DNA of 64,000 bases from Pseudomonas kuykendallii. Lineage in GTDB: Bacteria; Pseudomonadota; Gammaproteobacteria; Pseudomonadales; Pseudomonadaceae. Positions within the stretch are counted from its first letter, which is position 1. Each line of letters begins with the position of its first letter. The translations under genes were made by a program, and so were the position numbers. The notes beneath the pieces are model-generated. The model saw nothing but the letters and a program-made list of their open reading frames with translations. It made no database searches and had not been told where the DNA came from. Below are positions 20,041-37,292 of the stretch, one piece after another. The DNA is taken from contig NZ_FNNU01000002.1 of NCBI RefSeq assembly GCF_900106975.1, positions 248,001-312,000 on the forward strand. Direction: 5' to 3'.

Positions 20041-22473
20041 CTAGAACAGGTCGATCGGCGCCGCCTCGTCGCTCGGCAACGGGCTACCCGGCGCGCTCAT
20101 GCCGGGCTCGATCTCGCTCATCGGCGGCGGCGAGTCCTCGCTCTTGAACAGCTCGAAGTAGGCATCGGGCGATCCCGGTGGCGCGGCGCGCCCGCTGACA
20201 GGGTCGACGCGCAGGGAGATGATCCCGTCCGGTTCCGCCGGCGCGTGCTCCGGCTTGCCTTTGAGCGCGGCGCTCATGTAGCTCATCCAGATCGGCAATG
20301 CCACGGTGCCGCCGAATTCGCTACGGCCGAGGGTCTCCGGCTGGTCGAAGCCGGCCCAGACGCTGGTCACGTAATCGGCATTGTAGCCGGAGAACCAGCT
20401 GTCCTTGGAGTCGTTGGTGGTGCCGGTCTTCCCGGCGATGTCGCCGCGTCCCATCGCCAGGGCGCGCCGGCCGGTGCCGCGCTTGATCACGTCCTGCAGC
20501 ATGCTGGTGAGGATGTAGGTGGTGCGCGGGTCGACGATGCGCTCGGCGACGGCGGGTGCCTGCGGGTCTTTCGCTTCGTCCGCGCCACTGCCGCCGGTGG
20601 CTTCCTCGGCGGTCTGGGTGCGCGGCTCGGCATCCTGTGTGGCCGCTGCCGCGCTCGGCGGATTGGCGGTGAACAGCACTTCGCCGTCGCGGCTCTCGAT
20701 ACGCTGGATCAGGTAGGGCCGGATCTTGTAGCCACCGTTGGCGAAGGTGCTCCAGCCGGTCACGATTTCCATCGGCGTCAGGTTGGCCGTGCCCAGCGCC
20801 AGCGACAGGTTGCGCGGCAGCTCCTGCTTGTTGAAGCCGAAGCGGCTGACGTAGTTGAGGGCGTAGTCGATGCCGATGGTCTGCAGCAGGCGGATGGAGA
20901 CCAGGTTGCGCGACTTGTATAGCGCTTCGCGCAGGCGGATCGGGCCGAGGAAGGTATTGGTGTCGTTCTTCGGTCGCCAGACCTTGTCCAGGTACTCGTC
21001 GACGAAGACGATCGGCGCGTCGTTCACCAGGCTCGCGGGCGTGAAGCCGGCGTCCAGCGCCGCGCTATAAATGAAGGGTTTGAAGCTGGAGCCCGGCTGG
21101 CGTTTGGCCTGGGCCGCGCGGTTGTAGTTGCTCTGCTCGAAGGCGAAGCCACCAACCAGGGCGCGGATGGCGCCGTTGTTCGGGTCCAGCGAAACCAGCG
21201 CGCTCTGTGCGCTCGGCACCTGGCTGAAGCGCAGGCTGCCGTCCTCCTGGCGCTGTACGCGAACAAGGTCGCCCACCTGCACCACGTCCGACGGCTTCTG
21301 CGGGCGCGCGCCCATGCTGTTGCTGTTGATGAACGGGCGGGCCCATTTCATGCTGTCCCAGGCGACGGCTTCTTCTTTCCCGTCGCGGGTCAGCACGAGG
21401 ATGCCGCTGCTCTCCACCTGGCTGACCACTGCTGGCTCGAGACTACCCAGCGTGCGGTACTTGGGCAGCTCCTGCAGCCAGGCTTCGCGGGTCATGTTCG
21501 GGTAGCGGGTTTCCGGGCCGCGATAGCCGTGGCGCTGGTCGTAGCTAATCAGTCCGTCCTGCACCGCCTTGTTGGCCGCCAGTTGCAGGTCGCTCGGCAC
21601 GGTCGTGGTGACGCGGAAACCGTCGGTGTAGGCGGCGCTGCCGAAGCGGCCGACCATCTCCGCACGTGCCATTTCCGCGATGTAGGGCGCGGCCAGCTCG
21701 GGAGTCTGCACGTGATAACGGGCGTCGATCGGTTCGGCCAGCGCGGCCTTGTAGCGCGTCTCGTCGATCTTGCCGAGGCGGAACATGCGTCCGAGGATCC
21801 AGTCGCGCCGCTCCTTGCTGCGCACCGGATCCATCAGCGGGTTGTAGCGCGAGGGCGCCTTCGGAAGACCGGCTATCATCGCCATCTGCCCGAGGCTCAA
21901 GTCTCGGATGGATTTGCCGTAATAGACTTGAGCGGCGGCTTCGATCCCATAGGCGCGATTGCCCAGGTAGATCTTGTTGACGTAGAGCTCGAGGATTTCA
22001 TCCTTGCTCAGCTCGCGTTCGATCTGCAGCGCGAGCAGGATCTCGGTGATCTTGCGCGAGAAGCTGCGCTCGCTGGTGAGGAAGTAGTTCTTCGCCACCT
22101 GCATGGTGATGGTGCTGCCGCCACTCTGAATATGGCCGGTCTTCAAGAGTTGAGAGGCGGCGCGCATCAGGCTGCTGACGTCGACGCCATAATGGTTTGC
22201 AAAGTTGTCATCCTCGGCGGATAAGAGGGCCTGGATGAAGTCCTTGGGGATGTCGGCGAACTGGATGGGGGTACGTCGCATCTCGCCAAATTCGGCGATC
22301 AGCTTCTCGTCGCTGCTGTACACACGCAGCGGAATCTGCAGTTGGATGCTGCGCAGTGAGTCCACGGAAGGGAGGGTTGGGCTCAGATAAAGAAAGGCGC
22401 CACTGAGACCAAGCAAAAGGCCACAGAAAACGGCTACGCAAGACCACCAGAAGAATTTCAGCAGGCGTATCAA
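20041..22473 (-). CDS. ponA: Penicillin-binding protein 1A
   Basis: A bifunctional class A PBP that polymerises and cross-links peptidoglycan. The 810 residues have an N-terminal membrane anchor (about 8-32), a GT51 glycosyltransferase domain (about 55-230, with EDDNFANHYGVD and GGSTITMQVAKNYFL), an OB-like insert, and a transpeptidase domain with SSFK (active Ser), SRN and KTGTT motifs. The likely start is TTG at 22473, which gives the usual MIRLLKFFWW. It is divergent from pilM, as in other Pseudomonas. Confidence 0.96.
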   Translation of the reverse strand: MIRLLKFFWWSCVAVFCGLLLGLSGAFLYLSPTLPSVDSLRSIQLQIPLRVYSSDEKLIAEFGEMRRTPIQFADIPKDFIQALLSAEDDNFANHYGVDVSSLMRAASQLLKTGHIQSGGSTITMQVAKNYFLTSERSFSRKITEILLALQIERELSKDEILELYVNKIYLGNRAYGIEAAAQVYYGKSIRDLSLGQMAMIAGLPKAPSRYNPLMDPVRSKERRDWILGRMFRLGKIDETRYKAALAEPIDARYHVQTPELAAPYIAEMARAEMVGRFGSAAYTDGFRVTTTVPSDLQLAANKAVQDGLISYDQRHGYRGPETRYPNMTREAWLQELPKYRTLGSLEPAVVSQVESSGILVLTRDGKEEAVAWDSMKWARPFINSNSMGARPQKPSDVVQVGDLVRVQRQEDGSLRFSQVPSAQSALVSLDPNNGAIRALVGGFAFEQSNYNRAAQAKRQPGSSFKPFIYSAALDAGFTPASLVNDAPIVFVDEYLDKVWRPKNDTNTFLGPIRLREALYKSRNLVSIRLLQTIGIDYALNYVSRFGFNKQELPRNLSLALGTANLTPMEIVTGWSTFANGGYKIRPYLIQRIESRDGEVLFTANPPSAAAATQDAEPRTQTAEEATGGSGADEAKDPQAPAVAERIVDPRTTYILTSMLQDVIKRGTGRRALAMGRGDIAGKTGTTNDSKDSWFSGYNADYVTSVWAGFDQPETLGRSEFGGTVALPIWMSYMSAALKGKPEHAPAEPDGIISLRVDPVSGRAAPPGSPDAYFELFKSEDSPPPMSEIEPGMSAPGSPLPSDEAAPIDLF

Positions 22474-22571
22474 ATGCTTGGTTTTCCAGATAAAAGAATG
22501 AGTTAGCAGAAGGCGAAGCGGAAAGCGGAAAGCCGTTCACATTATAAGCGGTTTTTTTGCCGGGGAGCCAT

Positions 22572-22600
22572 TTGCGCTTCTGTCAAGACTGTTATTTAAT
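22572..22600 (+). promoter_or_regulatory. Candidate promoter of the pilMNOPQ operon
   Basis: TTGCGC (22572-22577) and TTTAAT (22595-22600) are separated by 17 bases in the AT-rich ponA-pilM intergenic region, about 52 bases before the pilM start. Confidence 0.45.
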
Positions 22601-22625
22601 GTGAAAAAACATAAATAGTCCGTAA

Positions 22626-23717
<1,092 letters not shown>

Positions 23718-23718
23718 C

Positions 23719-24291
23719 ATGGCACGGATCAACTTACTTCCTTGGCGCGAGCAGCTTCGCGAAGAGCGCAAGCAGCGCTTCCTCGTTACCTTGGGTGGTG
23801 TCTTGTTGGTGGCTGGTGGCGCGGTCTTTCTGGCCTCCCAGTACCTGGATTCCGCGATAGAGAACCAGCGTGCCCGCAACGACTATGTGCGTACGGAGAT
23901 TTCCCTGCTTGATGCAAGGATCGCGGAGATCAGAGAGCTGAGGACTCGTCGCCAGCAACTGCTCGAGCGGATGAAGATCATTCAGGACCTACAGGGGAAT
24001 CGTCCGATCATCGGCCGAGTCTTCGATCAGCTTGTTCGTACGTTGCCGGAAGGTGTGTATTTCACCGAGCTGAAAATGAACGGCTCGACGATCGCTATCA
24101 CCGGGGCTGCTGAATCCAACAATCGAGTCTCCAACCTGATGCGCAATCTGGATTCCTCGCAATGGCTCACGGCGCCGAACCTCACGGAAGTAAAGGCTGT
24201 GACCGCCGGGGAAGTTGACCAGGCGAACGTCTTCCAGCTGACGGTACAGCAGACCCAGCCGAAAGCTGATGTGGAAGGAGCCGCGAAATGA
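23719..24291 (+). CDS. pilN: Type IV pilus inner-membrane alignment protein PilN
   Basis: PilN binds PilM through its conserved cytoplasmic N-terminus (ARINLLPWREQLREER) and dimerises with PilO in the periplasm. The 190 residues have one membrane span (about 22-42), a coiled coil (about 50-85) and a periplasmic ferredoxin-like domain. The start is 1 base after the pilM stop, and the C-terminal codons overlap pilO by 4 bases. Confidence 0.95.
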   Translation: MARINLLPWREQLREERKQRFLVTLGGVLLVAGGAVFLASQYLDSAIENQRARNDYVRTEISLLDARIAEIRELRTRRQQLLERMKIIQDLQGNRPIIGRVFDQLVRTLPEGVYFTELKMNGSTIAITGAAESNNRVSNLMRNLDSSQWLTAPNLTEVKAVTAGEVDQANVFQLTVQQTQPKADVEGAAK

Positions 24292-24911
24292 GTCTTGCCG
24301 ATTCCCTGGCTAGTTTGCGCAAGGTGGATCTGGGCGATCTGGATTTGAACAACCTGGGTTCATGGCCGGCGCCAGTCAAGGCGATAGCCTGTTTCCTGCT
24401 CCTGGTTGCGGTTCTGGCGCTTGGTTACAACTTCCATCTCAAGGATCTTCAGGCCGATCTCGATCAGCAGCGTAGCGAAGAGCTGACGTTGAAGGAACAG
24501 TTCTCCAGCAAGGCATTCCAGTCCGCCAACCTGGAAGCCTACAAGGAGCAAATGAAGGAAATGGAAGTCTCCTTCGGCGCCCTGCTAAGGCAGTTGCCCA
24601 GCGATACTGAAGTGCCTGGCTTGCTTGAGGATATTACGCGTACCGGGCTGGGCAGCGGGCTGGAATTCGAGGAGATCAAATTGCTTCCGGAGGCCGCGCA
24701 GCAGTTTTATATCGAACTTCCCATACAAATTACGGTAGTGGGCGCTTATCACGATTTGGCGACGTTCGTGAGCGGTGTCGCCAGCTTGCCGCGGATCGTC
24801 ACGTTGCACGATTTCGACATCAAGCCGGTGAACGCTGCCAGCCCCAACAAGTTGCGCATGAGCATCTTGGCCAAGACCTATCGTTACAACGAGACCGGGG
24901 TGCAGAAATGA
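24288..24911 (+). CDS. pilO: Type IV pilus inner-membrane alignment protein PilO
   Basis: PilO pairs with PilN to form the periplasmic bridge between the inner-membrane motor and the PilP/PilQ secretin. The 207 residues show one N-terminal membrane span (about 30-48), a coiled coil (about 50-100) and a C-terminal alpha/beta domain. ATGA overlaps connect it to pilN and pilP. Confidence 0.94.
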   Translation: MSLADSLASLRKVDLGDLDLNNLGSWPAPVKAIACFLLLVAVLALGYNFHLKDLQADLDQQRSEELTLKEQFSSKAFQSANLEAYKEQMKEMEVSFGALLRQLPSDTEVPGLLEDITRTGLGSGLEFEEIKLLPEAAQQFYIELPIQITVVGAYHDLATFVSGVASLPRIVTLHDFDIKPVNAASPNKLRMSILAKTYRYNETGVQK

Positions 24912-25435
24912 AAAGCCCCCATCTTTTTGTAGGCACCGCTCTGGTGCTGGTTCTCGCGGGTTGCGGTGTCAGCAACGACTTCAGCGATTTGCAGAACTAC
25001 ATGGACGAGGTTCGCGCGAGGCCGAAGGGTTCGATCGAGCCGTTGCCCAAATTTCAGCCCTACGAGGCCTTCACCTATAGCGCCGCTGCCATGCGCAGTC
25101 CATTCCAGCCGCCGGTGAAGATCGATCTGGCTCGGCAGCAGAAGGGCTCCAAGGACATCAAGCCGGACGAAACACGGGTCAAGCAGTTCCTTGAAGGCTT
25201 CAATATCGAAACGTTTGAAATGGTTGGCACGCTTTCCAACGAGGGTGGGATGTTTGCCTTGGTCCGGGGTGCCGGTGGAGTCCATCGAATTCGTGTAGGG
25301 GACTACCTCGGAAGAAACAACGGACGGATTGTGGCCATCAACGAGAACGCGATCGAAGTTGTGGAGGTCGTTCCAGACGGAGAGGGTGGCTGGTTGGAAA
25401 GGCCGCGTAGCCTGGCCCTAAAAGAACGCTCATAG
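24908..25435 (+). CDS. pilP: Type IV pilus lipoprotein PilP
   Basis: PilP is an inner-membrane lipoprotein that links PilN/PilO to the secretin PilQ. The 175 residues begin with a lipoprotein signal ending in LAGC (Cys about residue 19), then a disordered linker, and a compact beta-sandwich C-terminal domain (about 90-170) with GVHRIRVGDYLGRNNGRI, the region that contacts PilQ. It overlaps pilO by 4 bases. Confidence 0.94.
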   Translation: MKSPHLFVGTALVLVLAGCGVSNDFSDLQNYMDEVRARPKGSIEPLPKFQPYEAFTYSAAAMRSPFQPPVKIDLARQQKGSKDIKPDETRVKQFLEGFNIETFEMVGTLSNEGGMFALVRGAGGVHRIRVGDYLGRNNGRIVAINENAIEVVEVVPDGEGGWLERPRSLALKERS

Positions 25436-25484
25436 GGACAGGGACATGAAGAATTATTGCCAGTCAGCACAACGGAATCAGAGA

Positions 25485-27653
25485 ATGAACAGCAAACTTT
25501 CGCGCCTAGCTCTATCAATGTTGGCGGCTCTGATTGCGCCTGAAGTGTTGGCAGCCAATCTCCAGGGTTTGGATGTCGCGGCGTTGCCGGGCAATCGTGT
25601 CGAGCTGAAGCTTTCCTTTGACGAGCCTGTTCCAGTTCCGCGCGGTTACACCATCGAACAACCGGCCCGTATTGCGCTCGATCTGCCCGGTGTCAGCAGT
25701 AAGTTGGGTGCCAAGAACAAGGAGCTCGGCGTAGGCAACGCGCGAAGCGTCACTGTCGTCGAGGTGAAGGACCGCACGCGTCTGATCGTTAATCTGGCGA
25801 CTCTCGTGCCCTACAGCACCCGTGCTGAAGGCAATAACCTGTATGTCGTGGTGGGTGAAGGAGCTATTGGTGCTCCCGTTCCCCAGCCGGTCGCCGTCCA
25901 GGCGCCTGTCAGCTCCAAAGCGCCTGCTGCTCCTGTTTCGAAAACCTTCGCTCCGGCCGGTAAGGCCATCAGTGGGATCGATTTCCAGCGTGGTGATCAG
26001 GGCGAAGGGAATGTGGTTATTGCGCTCTCCGATCCAACGGTAAGTCCGAACATTCAGGAGCAAGGCGGAAAAATTCGGCTGGACTTCGCGAATACCCAGT
26101 TACCCGAGTCGCTACGAGTGCGACTGGATGTCAAGGATTTCGCAACCCCCGTACAGTTTGTAAGTGCGAGTACACAGGGCGGCCAAACCAGCATCAATAT
26201 CGAGCCTACGGGTTTTTACGATTATCTTGCTTATCAGACCGATAACAAGCTGACCATCAGTATCAAGCCGCTGGCAAAAGAAGAGGTTGAACAGCGTAAG
26301 AGCGATAGATTCACCTACTCGGGTGAAAAGCTGTCTCTTAACTTTCAGGATATTGACGTTCGTTCGGTACTTCAGCTGATTGCCGACTTCACCGATTTGA
26401 ACCTCGTGGCCAGCGATACGGTTCAGGGCAGCATCACACTTCGGTTGCAGAACGTGCCCTGGGATCAGGCGCTTGATCTGGTGTTGAAGACCAAAGGGCT
26501 GGACAAACGTCAAATCGGTAACGTGCTTCTGGTTGCGCCGGCTGATGAGATCGCGGCTCGGGAGCGTCAGGAGTTGGAGTCGCAAAAACAAATCGCCGAA
26601 CTGGCTCCGCTACGTCGGGATTTGATCCAGGTGAACTACGCCAAGGCGTCTGACATCGCCAAACTGTTCCAGTCGGTAACCAGTTCCGAGGCGGGCGCGG
26701 CTTCTACGCCCGAGCGTGGCTCGATCACCGTGGACGATCGCACCAACAACATCATTGCCTATCAGACCCAAGAGCGTCTGGACGAGCTTCGTCGAATCGT
26801 TACCCAGCTGGATATCCCCGTACGGCAGGTCATGATCGAGGCGCGGATCGTCGAGGCAAACGTTGATTACGATAAGGCGCTGGGCGTTCGGTGGGGCGGA
26901 GCCTTGAACAAGGGCAACTGGACGGGCTACGGGCAGAACGGAAATATTGGTATCGATGAAGGTGGGACGGGCGGATGTGGTCCCTTTGCCGGTGGGTGCA
27001 CGTTGCCTACTAGCAGCTCCGGCTCGGGTGCTGGAAGCGATAGCAGTAGCCCAGTTCCATTTGTCGATTTGGGCGTCAGCAACAGCACCTCCGGGATAGG
27101 TATTGGCTTCATTACGAATAACGTGATTTTGGACCTGCAGCTTTCCGCTATGGAAGCGACCGGTAACGGCGAAATCGTATCCCAGCCCAAGGTCGTTACT
27201 TCCGACAAGGAAACGGCTCGCATCCTCAAGGGTGCTGAAGTTCCCTATCAGGAGGCTAGCTCCAGCGGTGCCACCAGTACCTCGTTTAAAGAAGCAGCGC
27301 TATCGCTGGAAGTCACTCCGCAGATTACCCCCGACAATCGGGTAATCATGGAGGTGAAGGTGAACAAGGATGCGCCTGACTTCACTAATGCGGAGGCGTC
27401 AAATGGTGTTCCTGCCATCAACAAGAATGAGGTGAATGCCAAGGTCCTTGTGAGTGATGGCGAGACGATTGTAATTGGCGGTGTGTTTTCCAACACCCAA
27501 ACCAAGAGCACCGAGAAAGTACCTTTTCTGGGTGATCTGCCTTACCTTGGGCGCCTGTTCCGCCGCGATGCTGTCCAGGACTCCAAATCCGAACTGCTGG
27601 TCTTCCTCACTCCGCGCATCATGAACAATCAGGCTATTGCAGTGGGTCGTTGA
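25485..27653 (+). CDS. pilQ: Type IV pilus secretin PilQ
   Basis: PilQ is the outer-membrane secretin ring through which the pilus passes. Order: signal peptide (about 1-24), two AMIN domains (about 25-260), N0/N1 secretin domains (about 280-450), and the secretin pore domain with [20 protein letters not shown] and the terminal [13 protein letters not shown]. The ATG at 25485 gives a clean 722-residue precursor; an in-frame ATG at 25446 would add 13 residues. A Gly/Ser-rich loop holding two Cys (near CGPFAGGC) lies before the transmembrane region. Confidence 0.94.
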   Translation: MNSKLSRLALSMLAALIAPEVLAANLQGLDVAALPGNRVELKLSFDEPVPVPRGYTIEQPARIALDLPGVSSKLGAKNKELGVGNARSVTVVEVKDRTRLIVNLATLVPYSTRAEGNNLYVVVGEGAIGAPVPQPVAVQAPVSSKAPAAPVSKTFAPAGKAISGIDFQRGDQGEGNVVIALSDPTVSPNIQEQGGKIRLDFANTQLPESLRVRLDVKDFATPVQFVSASTQGGQTSINIEPTGFYDYLAYQTDNKLTISIKPLAKEEVEQRKSDRFTYSGEKLSLNFQDIDVRSVLQLIADFTDLNLVASDTVQGSITLRLQNVPWDQALDLVLKTKGLDKRQIGNVLLVAPADEIAARERQELESQKQIAELAPLRRDLIQVNYAKASDIAKLFQSVTSSEAGAASTPERGSITVDDRTNNIIAYQTQERLDELRRIVTQLDIPVRQVMIEARIVEANVDYDKALGVRWGGALNKGNWTGYGQNGNIGIDEGGTGGCGPFAGGCTLPTSSSGSGAGSDSSSPVPFVDLGVSNSTSGIGIGFITNNVILDLQLSAMEATGNGEIVSQPKVVTSDKETARILKGAEVPYQEASSSGATSTSFKEAALSLEVTPQITPDNRVIMEVKVNKDAPDFTNAEASNGVPAINKNEVNAKVLVSDGETIVIGGVFSNTQTKSTEKVPFLGDLPYLGRLFRRDAVQDSKSELLVFLTPRIMNNQAIAVGR

Positions 27654-27657
27654 TGCT

Positions 27658-28176
27658 GTGCGCAATCTGATTCTGGTAGGCCCGATGGGTGCTGGGAAAA
27701 GCACCATCGGGCGGCTTCTGGCCAAAGAGCTGCGGCTTCCCTTCAAGGATTCCGACAAGGAAATCGAGCAGCGCTGTGGTGCCAACATACCCTGGATTTT
27801 CGATGTCGAGGGCGAGCCGGGCTTCCGCGAGCGGGAGCGCTCGATGCTTGCGGAACTCTGCGAGCTCAATGGCGTGGTGCTGGCGACAGGCGGCGGAGCG
27901 GTGCTGCGTGATGACAACCGCGCCGTCCTTAAGGCTGGGGGCGATGTCGTTTATCTCTTCACCTCCGTTGCGCAGCAGTTGAACCGTACGGCGCGGGATC
28001 GGAATCGTCCGCTTCTGCGCACTTCCGACCCTGGCAAGGTGCTCCGAGAACTGATGGCCGTTCGGGATCCGCTTTATCGGGAGATTGCCGATATCGTCAT
28101 CGAAACCGACCAGCGCCCGCCGCGGATGGTCGTTCAGGAAATACTCGAGCGCTTGCAGGCGTTGCGGCCGGATTAA
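27658..28176 (+). CDS. aroK: Shikimate kinase
   Basis: Phosphorylates shikimate at the 3-OH with ATP. The 172 residues start at GTG 27658, just after the pilQ stop, giving [16 protein letters not shown] with the Walker A loop. Shikimate-binding DSD, GFRERE and ATGGG are present, as is the lid Arg region (DRNRPLL). The upstream TTG extension is not supported. Cotranscribed with pilQ and aroB by spacing. Confidence 0.96.
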   Translation: MRNLILVGPMGAGKSTIGRLLAKELRLPFKDSDKEIEQRCGANIPWIFDVEGEPGFRERERSMLAELCELNGVVLATGGGAVLRDDNRAVLKAGGDVVYLFTSVAQQLNRTARDRNRPLLRTSDPGKVLRELMAVRDPLYREIADIVIETDQRPPRMVVQEILERLQALRPD

Positions 28177-28223
28177 ACTCCGGCCGGATGCGCTATCCTA
28201 TTGGCCTTTTTTACGGGGGCCTC

Positions 28224-29330
28224 ATGCAGACTCTTCACGTCGACCTCGCTGATCGCAGTTATCCCATCTACGTCGGCGCCGGGCTCATCAGTCAGGGTGA
28301 ACTCTTCGCCCGTCATGTTGCGGGCAAGAAGGTGGCGATCGTTACCAACGAGACGATCGCGCCGCTTTATCTCGAATCGGTGCAGCGTGCACTGGCTGCC
28401 TACGCACAGACAGCCATCGTTCTTCCCGATGGGGAGGCGTTCAAGACCTGGGAAACCTTGCAGCTGATTTTCGACGGCCTGCTTTCCGCCCGGCACGATC
28501 GCCGTTGCACGGTGATCGCGCTGGGCGGTGGCGTGATCGGCGATATGGCGGGTTTTGCCGCAGCCTGTTACCAGCGCGGCGTCGATTTCATCCAGGTGCC
28601 GACCACGCTGCTGTCCCAGGTCGATTCATCCGTGGGCGGGAAAACCGGGATCAATCATCCGCTCGGCAAGAACATGATCGGCGCCTTCTATCAGCCGAAT
28701 GCCGTGCTCATCGATACCTCGACGCTGACCACGCTGCCGCCGCGCGAGCTTTCCGCCGGCCTGGCCGAGGTCATCAAGTACGGCCTGATCTGCGACGAGG
28801 GTTTCCTGGCCTGGCTCGAGGAGCATATGGATGCGCTGCGTTCGCTCGACCAGCAGGCGCTGACGTACGCCATCGAGCAATCCTGTGCGGCAAAGGCTCG
28901 TATCGTCGGCGCGGACGAGCGTGAGGCCGGGGTTCGTGCCACCCTCAATCTGGGCCACACCTTTGGCCATGCCATCGAGACCCACAAGGGCTACGGTGCC
29001 TGGCTGCACGGCGAGGCCGTGTCCGCGGGCACGGTGATGGCCCTGGAAATGTCGCGGCGCCTGGGCTGGATTTCCACGGAGGATCGCGATCGCGGGATTC
29101 GCCTGTTCCAGCGGGCGGGTCTGCCGGTGGTGCCGCCCGAAGAGATGACCCCGGCCGATTTCCTCCAGCACATGGCCGTCGACAAGAAGGTTCTCGATGG
29201 GCAGTTGCGCCTTGTATTGCTGAGGCGGATGGGGGAAGCCGTGGTTACGGCGGATTATCCTGATGAGACTTTGCACGCCACCCTGAGCGCGAATTACCGC
29301 GCCCTGGTGGGCCAGCTCGGAGAACAATGA
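28224..29330 (+). CDS. aroB: 3-Dehydroquinate synthase
   Basis: Converts DAHP to 3-dehydroquinate, using NAD and a divalent metal. The 368-residue length is standard. Visible motifs are the nucleotide loop [14 protein letters not shown], the [21 protein letters not shown] signature, and metal ligands in AEVIKYG and HTFGHAIE. The ATG at 28224 fits the family start (MQTLHVDL). It follows aroK and precedes the DamX-like gene. Confidence 0.97.
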   Translation: MQTLHVDLADRSYPIYVGAGLISQGELFARHVAGKKVAIVTNETIAPLYLESVQRALAAYAQTAIVLPDGEAFKTWETLQLIFDGLLSARHDRRCTVIALGGGVIGDMAGFAAACYQRGVDFIQVPTTLLSQVDSSVGGKTGINHPLGKNMIGAFYQPNAVLIDTSTLTTLPPRELSAGLAEVIKYGLICDEGFLAWLEEHMDALRSLDQQALTYAIEQSCAAKARIVGADEREAGVRATLNLGHTFGHAIETHKGYGAWLHGEAVSAGTVMALEMSRRLGWISTEDRDRGIRLFQRAGLPVVPPEEMTPADFLQHMAVDKKVLDGQLRLVLLRRMGEAVVTADYPDETLHATLSANYRALVGQLGEQ

Positions 29331-29336
29331 GAGCTC

Positions 29337-30947
29337 ATGACCAGTTTGCATGCCGATGAAGCGTTTCTAGGTTTTTACCAGTTCAGCCACGACCCTTTCG
29401 CACCGCGGGTGCCGGGGTTCAAGTTCTTCGCTGCCCAGCGCAAGCCGGTGTTGGGGCAGCTTCATCACCTCGCGCGTTACAGCCAGCTGCTTCTGGTGGT
29501 CAGTGGGCCTGAAGGCAGTGGCAAGACCCTCTTGCGCCAGGCTCTGGTCGCCAGTACCAACAAGCAGAGCGTGCTCAGCGTGGTGGTTTCCGCGCGTGGC
29601 GCCGAGGATGCGGCCAGCCTGTTGCGGCAGGTGGCCCAGGGGCTGGGCATGCAGGCCGCCGATTCCCGCTCTATCCAGTCGCAGGTGGTGCAGCTGGGAC
29701 TGACCGGGCAGGAGGTCTATCTGCTCGTGGACGATGCCGAAGCGCTCAAACCGGATGCGCTCGAGGCCCTGCTGGCGCTGGCGCAGGGCAATGCCGACGG
29801 CCGCGCCCACGTGTTCCTGTTCGGCGAGCCTTCGCTGATCGCGCGTCTGGATGAGCTGGGCGACGGCGGGGAAGAGTGCTTCCACGTCATCGAGTTGCAA
29901 CCCTACGAAGAGGAGGAGACGCGCGCCTACCTGGCTCGCCGCCTCGAGGGCGCCGGGCAGGGAATCGAAGTCCTCTCGGACGATCAGATCGCCGATATCC
30001 ACGCCCAGTCCGAAGGTTGGCCGGGTGCGATTAACCAGGTGGCGCGCGAGACGTTGATCGAGGCCATGCTGGCGCAGCGCGGCTCGGGCAAGCGCGCCGG
30101 TTTCGCATTCAAGTTGCCGAAGAAGCACCTTCTGGCCCTCGTCGTGGTGTTCGTGGGTGTCCTGGCTGCCTGGTTGATGCAGGGGCAGGGCAGCAAGACC
30201 CCTGGCGACCCCGCTCCCGGCGTTGTGCAGGCGCCTCAGGATCAGGCGGCAGGCACTCCTGCGGGGCAGGCGCAGCAGGGGGCTTCGCAGGAAGGCAATC
30301 CTGCCGTCGAGTTTTCGGGGTCTTCCCAGCCGCTGCCGTTGCCACTGGTGGGCGAGGCTCAGCCGGTCATTCGCAGTCCTCTTGCTCAGGCGGCGGCTAC
30401 GGAAGATGGCGACGAGACGGCTGCCGAGGTTCCCGGTCCGGCCCCGTTGCCCGAGCCGGGCGCCGCAGCGCCTATCGCCGCCGTACCTGCACCGCCGGTT
30501 GCCGCTGCGCCGCCGGTAGTGACCGCGCCAACCGCGAGCCCGGCTCCGGTGACGCAGCCCAAGTCCACGCCGCCCGCGGCGCCTGCGGCAACCAAGCCTG
30601 CGGCGCCCGCCACGGCTAAGCTCGACAAGCCTGCAGCGGTGGCGACTGCGGCAGCGCCGGGTGCGGACTGGTATCGGGCTCAGCCGGCAACGGCGTTCAC
30701 TGTGCAGATTCTCGGCTCGGCGTCGGAGAGCAGCGCGCAGGCGTTCGTTCGGGCGAACGGCGATCAGTACCGGTATTTCAAGAAGGTCTTCCAGGGCAAG
30801 CCACTCTACGTGGTGACCTATGGCAGCTTCCCCTCCCGCACGGCGGCGCAGGCGGCGATCAAGACGCTGCCGGCCAAGGTTCAGGCCGGCAAGCCATGGC
30901 CGAAAACCTTCGCCAGCATCCAGCAGGAAATGGGCGCTTCGCGCTGA
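29337..30947 (+). CDS. DamX-like protein: AAA domain, membrane span and SPOR domain
   Basis: A 536-residue cell-division-associated membrane protein. It has an N-terminal ExeA-like AAA domain (Walker A PEGSGKTL near residue 60, LLVDDAEAL near 130), a membrane span (about 265-282), a ~170-residue Ala/Pro-rich linker, and a C-terminal SPOR domain (about 458-530, beginning FTVQILGSASESSAQAFV). The aroK-aroB-damX order is conserved in gammaproteobacteria. It begins 6 bases after aroB. Confidence 0.88.
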   Translation: MTSLHADEAFLGFYQFSHDPFAPRVPGFKFFAAQRKPVLGQLHHLARYSQLLLVVSGPEGSGKTLLRQALVASTNKQSVLSVVVSARGAEDAASLLRQVAQGLGMQAADSRSIQSQVVQLGLTGQEVYLLVDDAEALKPDALEALLALAQGNADGRAHVFLFGEPSLIARLDELGDGGEECFHVIELQPYEEEETRAYLARRLEGAGQGIEVLSDDQIADIHAQSEGWPGAINQVARETLIEAMLAQRGSGKRAGFAFKLPKKHLLALVVVFVGVLAAWLMQGQGSKTPGDPAPGVVQAPQDQAAGTPAGQAQQGASQEGNPAVEFSGSSQPLPLPLVGEAQPVIRSPLAQAAATEDGDETAAEVPGPAPLPEPGAAAPIAAVPAPPVAAAPPVVTAPTASPAPVTQPKSTPPAAPAATKPAAPATAKLDKPAAVATAAAPGADWYRAQPATAFTVQILGSASESSAQAFVRANGDQYRYFKKVFQGKPLYVVTYGSFPSRTAAQAAIKTLPAKVQAGKPWPKTFASIQQEMGASR

Positions 30948-31181
30948 TTCCTGGCGGCAAGAGGCGGCGGTTGCTATCACGGCCCGCTGCCTTATTCCTA
31001 CGTTATTGCGACATTAAAATTCACTGCCACGCCACTAACGATTTGTGAGCGTCAGGGTGGATATGTACAATGACCTCCCTTTGCCTGCGCAAAGCTGGCG
31101 ACTCGTCCTGCGCGTTCGGTAACTGATTGTATTTGAAAGCATTTTTGCCTTGTTATAGAAGGCAGCCTGGTGAGAGTCCCT

Positions 31182-37151
<5,970 letters not shown>

Positions 37152-37292
37152 TCCCGCGCGGCGTGAGCGCTCAGCTCGCGCCCTTCCGGCAGCAGGCGCG
37201 ACGCGATGCCGCGCCAAGCTGACTTGACGCAAAACCCCGCCAGCGGCGTTCCCCTAGAGTGACGACATCCCCCGTTGTCCAGGAGTCTCGCC

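Noticed and set aside
37224-37260. TTGACG...TAGAGT as gldA promoter
   Set aside because: The spacer is 25 bases, too long for a sigma70 promoter.
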